DNA of 42,326 nucleotides from Peptococcaceae bacterium (GCA_009778595.1 WRJI01000012.1:1-42326); one strand, 5' to 3'. Positions 31,964 to 40,808 are shown, numbered from the stretch's first letter. Made by a program: numbers and translations. The notes: generated from the sequence alone by a model not told the origin.

Positions 31964-33225
31964 TCACCTCTGAGCAGACTCTGATCAACCCTTGGATGGG
32001 TCTTGGTTTTCCTGGGTTTGAGTTTCCAACGGAAGATTTTTCCCAAACCGGTAGCGATTTGGTCGGAGAAGCGGGTCAGCAAGGGTCCGGAAATCGCCAG
32101 GAAAACCACATAAAGAACGGCAAAAGTCCACAGAGAATTGCTCAAACCGGCGGTCAGACCCATACCGGCCAAAATGATGGAGAATTCCCCTCTGGATACA
32201 ATCGTCAAACCGACGTTGACCGCGCCCCGTTTGTTGATCTTGGCTACTTTGCTCATAACAATGCCGTAAACCAGGCTGCCCACGACAGTGATCATCACGG
32301 CGATGAGCGCCGCCGGTAAGGATTGGATCAGCATATCCCCGGTGAGGGTAATGCTGAATCCAAAGGCGAAAAAAAACGCTGCGCCGAAAAAATCGCGATA
32401 AGGAACAATCATATGCATGATCCGTTCCTTGTGGGAGGTTTCCGCCAGAACCATCCCCAGGATCAAAGCTCCAATGGCGTCAGAGATCTCCAGCTCGTAG
32501 GACGTTCCGGCAATCAAAAACAAAGCCCCCATGATGACCAGCAGGAACACCTCGTCACTGGCAATATTGAACAGCTTTTCCAGAATACTTGTTTTGAGAC
32601 TGACAACAATGAACAGGACAATGAACAGAAATGCGAAACCAATAGATGTTATCAGATTCAGAGGGGTTCCTGAATGGGACAAGGCTATGGCTGCCACGAT
32701 GGGCAAAAAAATTGCCATGAAGATATCCTGAAACAACATGAGTCCAAGAATGACTTCCGTTTCCGGGTTCGCCGTTCTTCTTGTGTCTACAAGTGTTTTG
32801 GCCACAATGGCACTTGAGGAAATGATAATGATGCCAAACCCCAGCAGGATTTCAGGCACCGCCCACCCCATAAGAACCGCGAACACAAGAGCGCTTGTCC
32901 CCACGATGCTCAAATAAAGAAGTCCGCTTGTGAGAACGGTTCGCAAAGAATTGAGGAGTTTTTTGATCGAAAACTCCAATCCCAGCGCAAACAGCAGAAA
33001 CAACACCCCGACCTCGCCCAAGAGCTCAATGGCCTCTCTTGTCGGTACTGTATCGGTCATACCCGCGTCGGGATTGTAGTGAATAACCCCAAACAAAGCG
33101 TTAACGGCAAGACCGGCCACAATGAGGGTTGGCACAATAGGAAATTTGAGCTTTGATGACAGCAAGCCGGCTATAGCGATAAACAGAAGCAGGATACCCA
33201 GTCGAAAAATCGTTTCACCTATCAC
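31960..33225 (-). CDS. khtU: CPA2-family K+/H+ antiporter membrane subunit (KhtU/KefB-like)
   Basis: The 421-aa protein has about 12-13 membrane helices and CPA2 marks: LLGEVGVLFLLFALGLEFS, LGFGIIIISSSAIVAKTLVD, GLMLFQDIFMAIFLPIVAAIAL with the ion-binding QD pair, and GLTIVSRGEFSIILAG. It lacks a C-terminal TrkA-N domain. It begins with GTG immediately after the stop of a TrkA-C protein gene, the KhtT-KhtU arrangement of B. subtilis, where KhtTU exports K+ and protects against methylglyoxal and alkaline stress. In a cluster making reactive aldehydes such as acetaldehyde this would be sensible. Assignment to KhtU rather than another CPA2 exchanger rests mainly on the partner gene. Confidence 0.85.
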   Translation of the reverse strand: MIGETIFRLGILLLFIAIAGLLSSKLKFPIVPTLIVAGLAVNALFGVIHYNPDAGMTDTVPTREAIELLGEVGVLFLLFALGLEFSIKKLLNSLRTVLTSGLLYLSIVGTSALVFAVLMGWAVPEILLGFGIIIISSSAIVAKTLVDTRRTANPETEVILGLMLFQDIFMAIFLPIVAAIALSHSGTPLNLITSIGFAFLFIVLFIVVSLKTSILEKLFNIASDEVFLLVIMGALFLIAGTSYELEISDAIGALILGMVLAETSHKERIMHMIVPYRDFFGAAFFFAFGFSITLTGDMLIQSLPAALIAVMITVVGSLVYGIVMSKVAKINKRGAVNVGLTIVSRGEFSIILAGMGLTAGLSNSLWTFAVLYVVFLAISGPLLTRFSDQIATGLGKIFRWKLKPRKTKTHPRVDQSLLRGD

Positions 33226-33723
33226 CTATTTTTCCTCGCTCTTAGCTAGTTTGTAGAAGTTGCGTATTTGTTCCCGTGTTCCCGCCAGGACCACTGTGTC
33301 CTTTCGGCAAATCAGATCATCCGGGCCGGGGTTGATGATATTTCCGCCATGAGCTTTGATAATCGCTATGACACTCACACCAAAATTTTTGCGAAGGCCC
33401 AAGTCTCCGATGGACTTGTCACAGATGGTGCTCTCTTCCATTTTGTGCCAATCTATGGTCAGTTCCTTCAAATTGATTTTCATGGATTCCAAGGCTCTGG
33501 GTGCGTATGTCATGCCGCCCAAGATTCCGGCAACTCTGCGGGCTTCATAATCGTCCAGCGAAATAATATGGTCGACCTCATTGTCTTCGTCTTCCATGTC
33601 GTAATGGTAGATTTCCCGGAGGCCGTCGTCATGTACAACAATAATGATTTGGGTCCCGTCTTTTGCCGTAATGGAGAATTTTTTCCCGATTCCGGGCAAA
33701 TCTGTTTCTTTAATTAAGTCCAT
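33226..33723 (-). CDS. khtT: KhtT-like TrkA-C regulatory subunit
   Basis: Starting at MDLIKETDLPGIGKKFSITAKDG (33723, AGGAG 7 bases upstream), the 165-aa cytosolic protein has an N-terminal KhtT-type domain with LPGIGKKF and a C-terminal TrkA-C (RCK_C) domain with NFGVSVIAIIKAHGGNIINPGPDDLICRKDTVVLAGTREQI. In B. subtilis KhtT binds nucleotides and c-di-AMP and controls KhtU. In-frame starts upstream at 33789 or 33741 have weaker ribosome sites and the first overlaps the promoter. It is immediately followed by the antiporter gene. Confidence 0.87.
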   Translation of the reverse strand: MDLIKETDLPGIGKKFSITAKDGTQIIIVVHDDGLREIYHYDMEDEDNEVDHIISLDDYEARRVAGILGGMTYAPRALESMKINLKELTIDWHKMEESTICDKSIGDLGLRKNFGVSVIAIIKAHGGNIINPGPDDLICRKDTVVLAGTREQIRNFYKLAKSEEK

Positions 33724-33793
33724 GTTCACACTCCTGTTCATGTAGATCTGAGCCCACCTTGAGGTTAACAACTCAACATAATCCGTCATCCAA

Positions 33794-33822
33794 ATTATAA
33801 TATACTCTCAATCAATATACAA
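33794..33822 (-). promoter_or_regulatory. Sigma-A-type promoter of khtTU
   Basis: On the - strand TTGTAT and TATAAT are separated by exactly 17 bases, about 70 bases before the khtT start. Confidence 0.65.
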
Positions 33823-33861
33823 TGCTTTTTATCAAGGTTATTTGAAGCCCATAACAATTCT

Positions 33862-34560
33862 TTACCACGTTTTCCCTTGATGGTAATTTTCATTAAGGGA
33901 GTCGAATCCTTCCTTCCTTTCGTCTGCAGCTTCTTTTTGTAATTCCTTGAGTTCCTCGTTCCAAGCTTCCATCTGACTGTCATCCTCCACATCATTGGCG
34001 CTGTCTTTTTCTTTATCTAATCTATCCAGAAGACGTTGCAGTTCATTTTCCATTTTCTCTATGTCCGCTTTCAGTTGTTCCGCTGTTTCGTTGTGACCGT
34101 TGTTATCTTCTCTATGAGCACAACCGTCTTCATGTTTGAACAATTCTTCTTTGGCGGTGTTCAGGATATCCAGGGTCTTCTCTATGTTTTGTATCCTTGA
34201 AAGGATGTCCTGTGTTTCATCATCAGGTTTGATTCTCTTAAGCAGGCACAGGGCAATGTTGATGCGTATGGCACATTCTTTGTCAAAAGGCGGATTATAG
34301 GACAAGGCGCGGTCGTAAGCGTCGATGGCTGCGTCATAGTTTTCTTTCCAATACATCGTGTTTCCGTAATTGTAGTGCGCCACATAGGATTCCGGCCAGT
34401 TGAGTACAAACAGCCCTTGCATGTTCTTAGGATCGTGATCCCCCGCCCGGTATTTTGCGATAAAAGCTTCGTTGTATATGAAAGTCACCGTCAGTTTGAC
34501 AGCCAGCGTACAGAGGACCACGAAACCAATTATGAAAGCGATTTTCAGGGAGGGTTTCAT
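33862..34560 (-). CDS. BatC-like membrane-anchored TPR protein
   Basis: With the start at 34560 (GAAGGAAGG upstream; ATGA overlap with the preceding VWA gene) the protein is 232 aa. It has one N-terminal membrane helix (IAFIIGFVVLCTLAVKLTVTF), then a TPR-like pair (YVAHYNYGNTMYWKENYDAAIDAYDRALSYNPP; ECAIRINIALCLLKRI), and a long acidic coiled coil ending EELKELQKEAADERKEG. TPR proteins of this type close Bat (aerotolerance-type) operons and probably scaffold the VWA proteins. The substrate of these systems is not known. Confidence 0.75.
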   Translation of the reverse strand: MKPSLKIAFIIGFVVLCTLAVKLTVTFIYNEAFIAKYRAGDHDPKNMQGLFVLNWPESYVAHYNYGNTMYWKENYDAAIDAYDRALSYNPPFDKECAIRINIALCLLKRIKPDDETQDILSRIQNIEKTLDILNTAKEELFKHEDGCAHREDNNGHNETAEQLKADIEKMENELQRLLDRLDKEKDSANDVEDDSQMEAWNEELKELQKEAADERKEGFDSLNENYHQGKTW

Positions 34561-35507
34561 GGGAATACCTTCCTTCTCAAGTCTATGAGTTCCCACAGGA
34601 GCAACGGCACAAGAAAAACGACAAATACATAGTAAATATCATCATACGTTGTTATGGGTACGGATTTGGTCAGAAGTTTCTGATCAATCTCTTTCAGTTT
34701 GCCGGCGATGTTAGCTTGCTGATCCATTTCTATATAGTCGATACCCATATCTGAAGCGATTTTTTGCAGATTGTGTTCTTCGATCCGTGACAGAGCGTGA
34801 ACATATGGGGTCTTGGTTTTGTCCTGAACATATTCTTTTTCGCCGGTCACCTTGTTGACGACTCTCATATATCCGCCCTCCCGGGTTCCGTAACCTAAAA
34901 CGGCGCCGCCATCAATGAATTTTTTCGCGCCGGTGAATGACTTCAATTTGTCGAGATTGGTCATTTCTCCGTCGCTTATAAAGAACAGGATATTAATTCT
35001 TTTTTCATCCTTCTTCCTGTAAGCCGATTCCAGAGATTGAATGAGGTCGTCTCTGACAACGTTTAAGGAGCTTCCCCGGGAATATTCCTCATTGATGATT
35101 TGCAAGGTCTCAATTGTTTCTAAAGTTAGCGCTTCATCTTCAATATAGGGTATAAGCCTGCGGGCATGATTGTCAAAAGCAATAATAGAGAAACGGGCTC
35201 CTCTCAGCTCGCTGACAATGTGGCCGCAGTCTGCTTTGACCGCCGACAATCTTTGGGTTTCGCCCTGATAATCTTCCGCCAGCATGCTTATGGTTGTATC
35301 GATAACAAACAGAACATTCAAGTTGTTCGAGACTTCAACATCTGTGCCGACAGGCGCCATAATTCTGAGGTTGATGATGAACAACAGCGCGATGATGATC
35401 GTTCTCCTGGCGAGAGCGGCATTGTCCTGCTGTTTGGCCACCACAAAGACTCCTAGAGCGCAGATAAGCAACATGACCCATATTGGAATGATCGGGTTTA
35501 TGGTCAT
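34557..35507 (-). CDS. Membrane VWA-domain protein (BatB-like)
   Basis: The 316 aa carry two N-terminal membrane helices (about 8-24 and 36-50), a VWA domain, and a C-terminal membrane helix (YYVFVVFLVPLLLWELI). The MIDAS metal site is present as D70-T-T-I-S74, with the first serine of D-x-S-x-S replaced by threonine; ISDGEMTNL later in the domain supplies the acidic motif. It overlaps both neighbouring genes by 4 bases (ATGA). VWA proteins work with the MoxR ATPase in chaperone-like or envelope-stress roles. Confidence 0.83.
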   Translation of the reverse strand: MTINPIIPIWVMLLICALGVFVVAKQQDNAALARRTIIIALLFIINLRIMAPVGTDVEVSNNLNVLFVIDTTISMLAEDYQGETQRLSAVKADCGHIVSELRGARFSIIAFDNHARRLIPYIEDEALTLETIETLQIINEEYSRGSSLNVVRDDLIQSLESAYRKKDEKRINILFFISDGEMTNLDKLKSFTGAKKFIDGGAVLGYGTREGGYMRVVNKVTGEKEYVQDKTKTPYVHALSRIEEHNLQKIASDMGIDYIEMDQQANIAGKLKEIDQKLLTKSVPITTYDDIYYVFVVFLVPLLLWELIDLRRKVFP

Positions 35508-36538
35508 AGCTTCACCTTCTTGTTTGCCGCGAAAAACAAAAACAGCGTCAAAGTGAGGCCGAAAAAAGCCGTCTTGGGTTTATCAACAAGTTTCAGTTGA
35601 CTGTAGATAATTCGCACATTTTTTTCTTTTTTGTCTATCTCCTTAATGATGTAAGAGATTTTGGTGTCGGGACTATCGATGTAGAGTTTTCCGCCGGTTT
35701 CATCCACAGCATCCTGAAATTCCGTCTTCTGCAAAGGATCTTCAGATCCTAAGTTGTTTGGGGCAATCCCGTATACGGTTATGCCTTTCTTCTTGGCAAT
35801 GGCGGCAGCCTGGGGCAAAGTGATGAGCGGGTTCCCTTCCAGTTGATTGTCTGTTGAGAAGATGATAATTCTGGATCTTTTCTCTTCAAGGTTAGAAAAA
35901 CTAAAGATGCAAGCGGCCAATCCGTCTCCGATCAGCGAAGACCCTCTCTCATCGTTGGCATGAGAGACACCACCCATCAGATAATAGCTGTTAGGGTCGC
36001 CAACGAAATGATAGTATTCCCCGTCGTTTTGCCAGAAGCTTCCAAAACTCTTTTTGAGATCTTCCAAGGTTTCAAGGATATAGTCATAGTCGTCGGTTAA
36101 CGGAACCAATAATATCGGTGCTGTGTTAAAAATCATGATACCGAATCTGTCTCCTTGAAGCCCTTCGACAACTTCTTTCATGTGATCGACGATTTGGCCG
36201 TTGACTTCCAGCAAAGATGCTGAGACATCCATACACAGAAAGATATCGCGGCTGCCTCTGGCCAGGGTTACGTTTTCTGTTTTAGCCGGTCTGGCTATGA
36301 GAAGCAAAGAGAAGCAAAGACCCGCAACACATAATCCCATCAGGGTCCAGGTCAACACTTTGTATCTCCTGAGAACCTTTTGGTAATAGGGCAGACTTTT
36401 CACGAATTGTGTGTTGGCAGATTTGACGCCATAGGTATAGTCTTGCCGGGTTTTGCCCTTAACGACAAAGACAAAGATCACAATGGCGGCCAGAACAGGA
36501 AACCCCAGGATAAGGGCCCAAGGATTGATTATTTCCAT
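35504..36538 (-). CDS. Membrane VWA-domain protein (BatA-like)
   Basis: The 344-aa protein has helices at about 8-27 and 62-82, then a VWA domain with a full MIDAS D104-V-S-A-S108 (IFLCMDVSASLL), GDRFGIMIFNTAPILLVPLTDDY and IIIFSTDNQ, and a C-terminal helix (FFGLTLTLFLFFAA). An insertion of about 35 residues with Tyr/Gly/Asn (SFGSFWQNDGEYYHFVGDPNSYYLMGG region) lies between strands of the VWA fold, which is unusual. The gene overlaps the neighbours on both sides. Confidence 0.83.
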   Translation of the reverse strand: MEIINPWALILGFPVLAAIVIFVFVVKGKTRQDYTYGVKSANTQFVKSLPYYQKVLRRYKVLTWTLMGLCVAGLCFSLLLIARPAKTENVTLARGSRDIFLCMDVSASLLEVNGQIVDHMKEVVEGLQGDRFGIMIFNTAPILLVPLTDDYDYILETLEDLKKSFGSFWQNDGEYYHFVGDPNSYYLMGGVSHANDERGSSLIGDGLAACIFSFSNLEEKRSRIIIFSTDNQLEGNPLITLPQAAAIAKKKGITVYGIAPNNLGSEDPLQKTEFQDAVDETGGKLYIDSPDTKISYIIKEIDKKEKNVRIIYSQLKLVDKPKTAFFGLTLTLFLFFAANKKVKL

Positions 36539-36999
36539 CTCTCTATAACCTTTCTCGCGCCTTCAATTGAGGATAAGATTTCACCCTCACTTTCTTTTGA
36601 AAACTCCGGAGCATAATACTCCCGAATTAATTCGTACAGCAGAGGCATATTTATTGAGGCGATATCGCTTAAAGTATAGTTCTGAACTTTGATATGGGTA
36701 ACTTCATAAACAAATAAACGTATGGTCATACTGAGCTGCTGGTAAGCTGTTCTTCCGTCTATTTCTTCACTTTGGAGCTTGCACGCGACCTCTTCCAGTT
36801 CTCGCAAATACTTGAGCTTGTGGGCATCCAGATCCGCGCCAAAAACCGGTTTGAATTCCGCCTCTGGGGTCGTATTCTTCTTATTGATGATCTGACTGAT
36901 AAACATGAAAACCAACATCGCAACGAAAAGCAGCAACAATATGATAATGGGTAAGATAGCGTATGAAAAAGGAGCTTGCAGTTCAACGGATGTTTGCAT
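36529..36999 (-). CDS. Single-pass membrane protein of the MoxR/VWA operon
   Basis: The 156-aa protein has one membrane helix (about 14-36, ILPIIILLLLFVAMLVFMFI) and a cytosolic helical region containing LKYLRELEEVACKLQSEEIDGRTAYQQLSMTIRLFVYEVT. The Y-L-x-E-L-E...D-G-R-x-A-Y-x-x-L-S pattern is similar to small membrane proteins (DUF4381-like) found between DUF58 and VWA genes in such operons. No catalytic motif is seen. It overlaps DUF58 by 17 bases and the VWA gene by 10. Confidence 0.7.
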   Translation of the reverse strand: MQTSVELQAPFSYAILPIIILLLLFVAMLVFMFISQIINKKNTTPEAEFKPVFGADLDAHKLKYLRELEEVACKLQSEEIDGRTAYQQLSMTIRLFVYEVTHIKVQNYTLSDIASINMPLLYELIREYYAPEFSKESEGEILSSIEGARKVIERWK

Positions 37000-37858
37000 T
37001 CTTATGCCTTTCTAAGAGCTCGATGGTTTTATGAGGAATTTCTTGGATCGTGCTTATTGTAATGGTCGAGATCCTGTGTCTTTTCAGCTTGTTCGCACAA
37101 GCCGTAAGGATATCGTTCTTGATTTGTTGTTCCAATTCCTTCAATTTAGGATCATTGGCAATGAGGTTGGGAACATAGCGGTTGTGATCCATATCATATG
37201 CGTTCAGTCCGGTGATATCCATGTCGCTGATGTTCACAAACAAGACATCATGAAAATGGGACAGCTTCATTAACGTGTGCTCCTCAACACCTTCCATGCC
37301 ATCCAAATCCGTGATAACAAAGAGAATCATCTTTCTTTTTTGTGTGTCGCAAATATGCCCCAGGACGTTTTCTATGGACACACTCGAATGGTCCATATCC
37401 CGCTCATACGTTTGCAGGATCTTTTCTAAATTGAAAAGCCCGCATTTCAGAGGATTCATGGCATAAGAATTGTCTTTACCGTAGATTGCTCCCACATAGT
37501 CTCCGTTGTTGTGGGCAACATAGCCGATGGTTCCCATGGTCATAAGGGCAACAGTTCCTTTGAGCTCGGCGGCTTGAGTATGAGCCGTCATTTTTTTTCC
37601 GGTGTCCAGAACGAACATAATGTTATGCTTCTTGGCGGCGTGGCTTCTTTTGATCAACACATTGCCGCTTCTTGCGGAAGATTTCCAATCGATATCTTTA
37701 ATATCATCACCAACAACATATTCCCTCAGATCCTCGAAATCCATCTCTTTGCCCTTGAAGATGGATTTATATTTCCCCTCCAGAATGTTCGCTGTCTTTT
37801 TGCCGGCATAGATGGAAATGTTGGCTTTGATTCTTTGGATATAACTTTTGGTAATCAT
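36983..37858 (-). CDS. DUF58-domain protein
   Basis: The 291 aa include the DUF58 signature YVVGDDIKDIDWKSSARSGNVLIKRSHAAKKHNIMFVLDTGKKM (residues 47-92), followed by a VWA-like fold (ILFVITDLDGMEGVEEHTLMKL). DUF58 proteins always accompany MoxR ATPases and VWA proteins and probably connect the two. No membrane helices are visible here. The start overlaps the moxR stop as ATGA. Confidence 0.88.
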   Translation of the reverse strand: MITKSYIQRIKANISIYAGKKTANILEGKYKSIFKGKEMDFEDLREYVVGDDIKDIDWKSSARSGNVLIKRSHAAKKHNIMFVLDTGKKMTAHTQAAELKGTVALMTMGTIGYVAHNNGDYVGAIYGKDNSYAMNPLKCGLFNLEKILQTYERDMDHSSVSIENVLGHICDTQKRKMILFVITDLDGMEGVEEHTLMKLSHFHDVLFVNISDMDITGLNAYDMDHNRYVPNLIANDPKLKELEQQIKNDILTACANKLKRHRISTITISTIQEIPHKTIELLERHKNANIR

Positions 37859-38895
37859 GGTGCCGCAACTGCGCCGAAAATGGCATCAATAATGGTTTCC
37901 ACAGCAACATTGTCAGCCACGGCCGCGTAACTCAGGGACAGTCTATGCCGCAACACACTGTACCTCATGATTTTCACATCATCCGGAGTGACATACGTTC
38001 TTCCCTTCATTATCGCCACAGCTTTCGCCATTTCCATGAAGGCGATAGCCCCCCGGGGACTTGCCCCTAAGGTCACATATTGCGCCAACTCCGCCGGGAT
38101 GAAACGCTGTACATCGCGTGTGGCTTGGATTATGCTGACAATATATCGTTTAATCGAAACATCCACATACACTCTCTGGGCTATCTGGTGGAGGATGCTG
38201 ATATCTTTGACCGAGAGAACAGCAGGCGCCTTAACAAAAACCTTTTTCTCAACTCTGTCAAGTATCTCGATTTCTTCTTCCCGGGAAGGATAATGCAGGG
38301 TCTCTTTCAGCATGAAGCGGTCAAGTTGAGCTTCTGACAAAGGGTAGGTTCCCTCATGCTCAATGGGGTTTTGGGTGGCGATAACAATGAACACCTCCGG
38401 CAATTTATAGATAGAGCCCCCAATACTGGTCTGACGCTCTTGCATAGCTTCCAACATAGCACTTTGGGTCTTCGAACTGGATCGGTTAATCTCATCCAAG
38501 AGAACAAAATTCGCAAACACAGGACCTTTCCTGGTCTCGAAGGTATTGTTGGCGTAATTGAAAATCTGGGTTCCGATAATATCGCTGGGCAGCAAATCCG
38601 GTGTACACTGAATCCTGGCAAAAGCACCTGCCACAGCGTCAGTCAAGATTCTCGCCGCGCTGGTCTTAGCCAGCCCCGGGACAGATTCCAGCAAGATGTG
38701 CCCGTTAGCCATAACCGCAGCCAGAAGAGACATGGACAACCACTCTTGTCCAACAATGCGTTCTCTGAAATACGCCTGAATCTTACCAATGATCTCCGTG
38801 CTTTGATGAAGCTCCGGTTGAGATATCGTTGAATAATTATTAGGGGTGTTCGGAGCACTCTTCGTGAACCCAAAGGCGTTTTGTGGAATACTCAT
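37855..38895 (-). CDS. MoxR-family AAA+ ATPase
   Basis: The 346-aa ATPase has the MoxR Walker A ILLESVPGLAKTSAARIL, the Walker B FANFVLLDEINRSSSKTQSAMLEAM, sensor 1 VFIVIATQNPIEHEGTYPLSEAQLDRF and the C-terminal lid with VTLGASPRGAIAFM. MoxR ATPases remodel or insert metal/cofactor into client proteins with the help of VWA partners. It is first in the six-gene operon, with AGGAAGGAG before its ATG. Confidence 0.94.
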   Translation of the reverse strand: MSIPQNAFGFTKSAPNTPNNYSTISQPELHQSTEIIGKIQAYFRERIVGQEWLSMSLLAAVMANGHILLESVPGLAKTSAARILTDAVAGAFARIQCTPDLLPSDIIGTQIFNYANNTFETRKGPVFANFVLLDEINRSSSKTQSAMLEAMQERQTSIGGSIYKLPEVFIVIATQNPIEHEGTYPLSEAQLDRFMLKETLHYPSREEEIEILDRVEKKVFVKAPAVLSVKDISILHQIAQRVYVDVSIKRYIVSIIQATRDVQRFIPAELAQYVTLGASPRGAIAFMEMAKAVAIMKGRTYVTPDDVKIMRYSVLRHRLSLSYAAVADNVAVETIIDAIFGAVAAP

Positions 38896-38987
38896 GTCCT
38901 ATCTCCTTCCTGAGTCACTTCGACATAATAATACACGATATAGCAGAAAAAATCCAGGCACACGGCCCGATAGCACCCGATAGCACC

Positions 38988-40175
38988 CTATAACAGATCG
39001 TAAAACTCTTTCCGCCTGCTCTCCTGACCACCTTGCAAAAAGGCCTCAATAGCCGTGGCAATTCTCGTCGAAGACTCGCCGTCTCCGTAGAGTGCTGAGC
39101 GGTATTCAGTACTCTTGAGAAAACCCGGATCCAGGGCCTTGCGGATCGCAGCGTCGACAGCATCCATGATAGGCGGACAATTGATGATCGAACCCGATTG
39201 GAGTCGCCCCTTCTGCCTGTCCCCGATATTTACGGTGGGAACCCCCAGAACAGGAGCTTCAAAGATGCCCCCGGAAGAGTTGCCAACCACCATGGCCGAG
39301 TTTTTGATCGCGCTGAGATAGCTTATCGTATCCAAAGATGTGAAGGCCGCGGCATTGCTGCGGGGCTCAACGGCAAAATTCTCAATCATCCGGTTGACGG
39401 TTCGCTCATGGACCCCTGCCTTGGCGTAGGTAAACACATACTTGAGCTCCCGATGCTTCTGCAACGCTTTGAGCACCTGAGAGAATTGTTTCGCCACATC
39501 CGCCTGCTCAGGCGCAGTCGGATGAAAAGTTACCACAGCATAAGGCTTATCCAGCTCGATCCCCAGAGACTCCGCCAGTTTCTCTTTGCTCATCAGATCA
39601 GTCAACATAATGGTTTCCAAAGCTAATGCCCCGACATTGAACACCCGTTCAGGGGCTTCCCCCAGTTGAATGACCCGCTGACGATAGATTTCCGTCCCGG
39701 TAAAATGCAAATGACTCATCTTGGTTATCGCGTGACGCACGGCTTCGTTCGGTGATCCCTCCGTCGTTTCACCGCCATTGATATGGGCTATTGGGACGCC
39801 CTGATTCAAGGCCGCACAACATGCCGCCAAGGTCTCACAACGGTCACCCAACACCATCAGCAAATCCGGCCTGATGTCGGCAAAAAAGTCGGCAAAACCA
39901 ATCAGCCCCAGGGCCATGGATTTGGACACAGCGACAGGAGAATCGGATTCCATAAGGGTTTCCACACATTTGTGTACCTGCAAACCGTCGTTGCGAATAT
40001 CCTCAACAGTATTCCCGAACCCCGGCGACAAATGCATGCCTGCCACAAGGATTCTGACATCATACACGTCTCTCAGACGATGAATAACAGGCCGCATGAG
40101 GCCATATTCGGCTCTGGTTGAGGTAAACACACAGACGACTTTCCGTCTTCTTTTCCTTTTTCTTATTGCGCTCAT
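38988..40175 (-). CDS. neuC: Hydrolysing UDP-N-acetylglucosamine 2-epimerase (NeuC/LegG type)
   Basis: The enzyme converts UDP-GlcNAc-type sugars to ManNAc-type sugars and UDP, an early step in sialic, legionaminic or related nonulosonic acid synthesis. In 395 aa are visible VVCVFTSTRAEYGLMRPVI, LVAGMHLSPGFGNT, LMVLGDRCETLAACCAAL, IAHINGGETTEGSPNEAVRHAITKMSHLHF, VTFHPT and VVGNSSGGIFEAP, the epimerase core. Nonulosonic acids decorate flagellins in many bacteria, which fits a place between flagellar genes, but no NeuB or NeuA homologue is in the window. The N-terminus is strongly basic (RKRKRRRK). Three degenerate 10-base units (CCCGATAGCA, second identical, third altered) lie at its 3' end, 38966-38995. 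Confidence 0.9.
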   Translation of the reverse strand: MSAIRKRKRRRKVVCVFTSTRAEYGLMRPVIHRLRDVYDVRILVAGMHLSPGFGNTVEDIRNDGLQVHKCVETLMESDSPVAVSKSMALGLIGFADFFADIRPDLLMVLGDRCETLAACCAALNQGVPIAHINGGETTEGSPNEAVRHAITKMSHLHFTGTEIYRQRVIQLGEAPERVFNVGALALETIMLTDLMSKEKLAESLGIELDKPYAVVTFHPTAPEQADVAKQFSQVLKALQKHRELKYVFTYAKAGVHERTVNRMIENFAVEPRSNAAAFTSLDTISYLSAIKNSAMVVGNSSGGIFEAPVLGVPTVNIGDRQKGRLQSGSIINCPPIMDAVDAAIRKALDPGFLKSTEYRSALYGDGESSTRIATAIEAFLQGGQESRRKEFYDLL

Positions 40176-40234
40176 GTTGGTCTACTCCTATGTAACCAAA
40201 AATCAATGCACTAAGACTCATGTCGGAACTAAGA

Positions 40235-40606
40235 CTAATGTTGGATATGAGGCAAAGAGTCCTGCATGTTATCAAACCAATGCCTATACAGAGGCAACAC
40301 ATCATCCCTGAGGGTATCGCGTACACCCTCCAAGTCTTTTTGCTCGTAAGCCTTAACCAAGACAGCAAAAGCCCGGTCAACCGACGTCATATCTCCACCT
40401 CGGCTGTAAGTCTTGTCCTCTTCCGACATGAGAGGCAAAACTTCTCCGATGGCGTTATAAGCTTCGAGAACCTCAGTCATAATGGGCAGCGTTGTCAACG
40501 CGTCGGCAACATCCTCATTCAAAAGAGCGGAAGCGTGTTCTATCGCTTCAATTGTCGTCTGACCCAACTCTTCAATCCGATTTGCCAGATCGAGTCTGTT
40601 TTCCAT
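40235..40606 (-). CDS. Small helical protein of unknown function
   Basis: This 123-aa acidic protein begins MENRLDLANRIEELGQTTIEA after AAAGGAG. It is predicted by eye to be all helical (IEELGQTTIEAIEHASALLNE; DRAFAVLVKAYEQKDLEGVRDTLRDDVLPLYRHWFDNM), with no membrane segment. I do not recognise the family; its size, charge and setting between csrA and neuC would suit a flagellar chaperone or a glycosylation helper. The right 88-bp inverted repeat ends 30 bases upstream of its start, so it is the first gene inside the repeat-bounded block. Confidence 0.7.
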   Translation of the reverse strand: MENRLDLANRIEELGQTTIEAIEHASALLNEDVADALTTLPIMTEVLEAYNAIGEVLPLMSEEDKTYSRGGDMTSVDRAFAVLVKAYEQKDLEGVRDTLRDDVLPLYRHWFDNMQDSLPHIQH

Positions 40607-40636
40607 AATTTACTCCTTTGCTGCCCACACGCTAGC

Positions 40637-40724
40637 GCGGTCTTCGACCGCAAGTATCCAGTATTCAGTATTCAGGATTCAGAATGTGGATTTTCTTGTT
40701 TTTATTGATGTTGTTGCAACCTAA
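40637..40724 (-). repeat. Right 88-bp inverted repeat of the 15.6-kb block
   Basis: Read on the - strand it matches 24936-25024 at every position apart from one missing A in the A-run. It contains three-and-a-bit heptads (TGAATCC, TGAATAC, TGAATAC, TGGATAC) and the hairpin GCGGTC-GAA-GACCGC. It lies between csrA and the 123-aa gene. Confidence 0.95.
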
Positions 40725-40808
40725 ACGGCTAATTGGAGCACAAAAACTCCAGAGTCGAGTATTTCCGCTACAATCATCATTTTGCGTGGGACCTATGTCA
40801 ACATAGAC

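Noticed and set aside
38915-39163. Open frame of 82 codons between moxR and neuC on the - strand
   Set aside because: Mostly overlaps the neuC 3' end in another frame; the true intergenic part holds only the 10-base repeats and the moxR leader.
40787-40806. Palindrome CTATG-TTGA-CATAG downstream of csrA, including a perfect TTGACA
   Set aside because: No acceptable -10 lies at 16-18 bases and no T-run follows, so neither promoter nor terminator can be supported.
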